From assembly GCA_946482585.1 (NCBI GenBank), contig CAMLSI010000146.1, forward strand, positions 1-10,791: a stretch of 10,791 bases of DNA, written 5' to 3'. The notes under the pieces are model-generated. The model was not told the origin of the DNA. It made no database searches and saw nothing but the letters and a program-made list of their open reading frames with translations. The position numbers and the translations under genes are program-made. Positions 10,141 through 10,791 of this stretch are shown here, one piece after another (the first letter of the stretch is position 1; each line of letters begins with the position of its first letter). This DNA comes from an uncultured Lysobacteraceae bacterium. Its GTDB lineage: Bacteria; Pseudomonadota; Gammaproteobacteria; Xanthomonadales; Rhodanobacteraceae.

Positions 10141-10617
10141 ATGTCACAGAGCATACTTTTCTTGTTCCTGAGCGTGGCCGCTGTCATCGCCGTGCTGTCC
10201 ATCAAGCGCATCCCGGAAGGCACCGTCTATACGCTGCGCCGCCTCAATGGTCAGGCGCGCCTGCTGCAGCCCGGAACGCATCTGATCTGGCCGCTCCTCG
10301 AGCGTGTCGTCCACCGAATTTCTCTTACTGGTCATGTGCTTGCGCTCGACGAGCTGTTTCCGCTCGCCGATGCCGACGCAGCAATGCGCCTCAGCGGCAA
10401 GGTCTACTGGCAAGTCATCGACGCCGAACGCGCCGATGCCACGATCGACCGGGCCGATGCGCTGATCCGGGGCCGGCTGCTCAACGCAGCCCGCGCGATC
10501 GACGATCCCGCCCAGGAAACTCCCGAATCGCGCAACAGCCGGCTGAAGGCCGCGCTGAACGAGAGCCTGCGCGATGTCGGCATCGTCGTGACCCGCGTGC
10601 AGGTCAGCCTGGCCTGA
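10141..10617 (+). CDS. short SPFH/band-7 domain membrane protein
   Basis: This 158-residue protein has one N-terminal membrane segment (about 3-21), probably an uncleaved anchor. A compact band-7/SPFH domain follows: IPEGTVYTLRRLNGQARLLQPG (24-45) and a THLIWPLLERV segment (46-56) are the typical first strands. The middle part, RLSGKVYWQVID, and the ending LNESLRDVGIVVTRVQV match the later strands and helix. SPFH proteins (flotillin, stomatin, HflK/C) scaffold membrane microdomains or regulate proteases and channels. This one lacks the long C-terminal coiled coil used for oligomer rings and is about half the usual length. A strong Shine-Dalgarno (AAGAGGGG) sets the start. It has its own candidate promoter and terminator, so it is probably monocistronic. 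No NfeD-type partner follows directly. The specific role is unknown. Confidence 0.8.
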   Translation: MSQSILFLFLSVAAVIAVLSIKRIPEGTVYTLRRLNGQARLLQPGTHLIWPLLERVVHRISLTGHVLALDELFPLADADAAMRLSGKVYWQVIDAERADATIDRADALIRGRLLNAARAIDDPAQETPESRNSRLKAALNESLRDVGIVVTRVQVSLA

Positions 10618-10647
10618 CACGGCCGCGAGCCTCGTCATACCGTCACG

Positions 10648-10676
10648 AAGACCCGCCTCAAGCGGGTCTTTTTGTT
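10648..10676 (+). terminator. rho-independent terminator of the SPFH gene
   Basis: AAGACCCGC (10648-10656) pairs with GCGGGTCTT (10662-10670) around the 5-base loop CTCAA. The run TTTGTT follows. This is a typical intrinsic terminator 30 bases after the SPFH stop. Confidence 0.88.
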
Positions 10677-10743
10677 GCGGCGACTGGATTTTGCCGACCG
10701 CGGCCCGGATACTTGCCGGCCTTTCGAAACGGACGACCCGGCG

Positions 10744-10791
10744 ATGGCGGAACGGGAGCGGCTGCGTCACCGGCTCGATGACGGCCTCGCA
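10744..10791 (+). CDS. possible 5' end of a gene running off the window
   Basis: An ATG at 10744 opens a frame of 16 codons (MAERERLRHRLDDGLA) that is still open at the window edge. The charged, helix-forming composition and its place after a terminator fit a new gene, but there is no good Shine-Dalgarno and too little sequence to name a family. Other starts further right are equally possible. Confidence 0.25.
   Translation, partial: MAERERLRHRLDDGLA

Overview
The window looks like chromosome of a high-GC gammaproteobacterium. The support is an SfsA and an RlmI-type methyltransferase of proteobacterial character, a HemB of the magnesium-dependent Pseudomonas-like class, a YejE/YejF-like half transporter, and GC-biased third codon positions throughout. 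A Xanthomonadales/Nevskiales-type host is my best guess, but this is an inference from protein style rather than a marker gene. I see no tRNA, rRNA, insertion sequence, phage gene or CRISPR array. No gene-free stretch exceeds about 260 bp.

Layout. Positions 45-170 hold a strong GNRA-loop terminator reiterated as a 37-bp tandem array. Next come a small VOC (glyoxalase-fold) protein (251-625) and a WYL-domain regulator of the YafY type (779-1462), separated by a spacer with a perfect 13-bp inverted repeat. A hairpin terminator at 1534-1570 closes the leftward rlmI-like gene (2850 to 1669). That gene is divergent from sfsA (2908-3606), and its extended -10 sits so close to the ATG that a leaderless mRNA is plausible. 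hemB (4671 to 3673) converges on sfsA and is divergent from a large cyclic-di-GMP signalling gene (4928-7510).

The signalling gene encodes pseudo-receiver, receiver, PAS, degenerate GGDEF and EAL domains. It runs by an 8-nt overlap into an OppC/DppC/YejE-like permease (7503-8378). The permease runs by a GTGA overlap into a fused two-domain ABC ATPase of the YejF/GsiA type (8375-9988). No partner permease (YejB/OppB) and no binding protein (YejA/OppA) lies in the window, so the operon pairs a c-di-GMP protein with half of a peptide-type importer. After an AT-rich promoter region comes a 158-residue SPFH/band-7 protein (10141-10617) whose Shine-Dalgarno lies in a hairpin stem. A clean terminator (10648-10676) follows, and the window ends in what may be the first 16 codons of another gene.

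Most of the window is ordinary housekeeping (hemB, rlmI-like, sfsA). The parts that deserve attention are the EAL-permease-ATPase operon, the mini-SPFH gene with its structured leader, and the tandem terminator array. None of them proves a new system from sequence alone.
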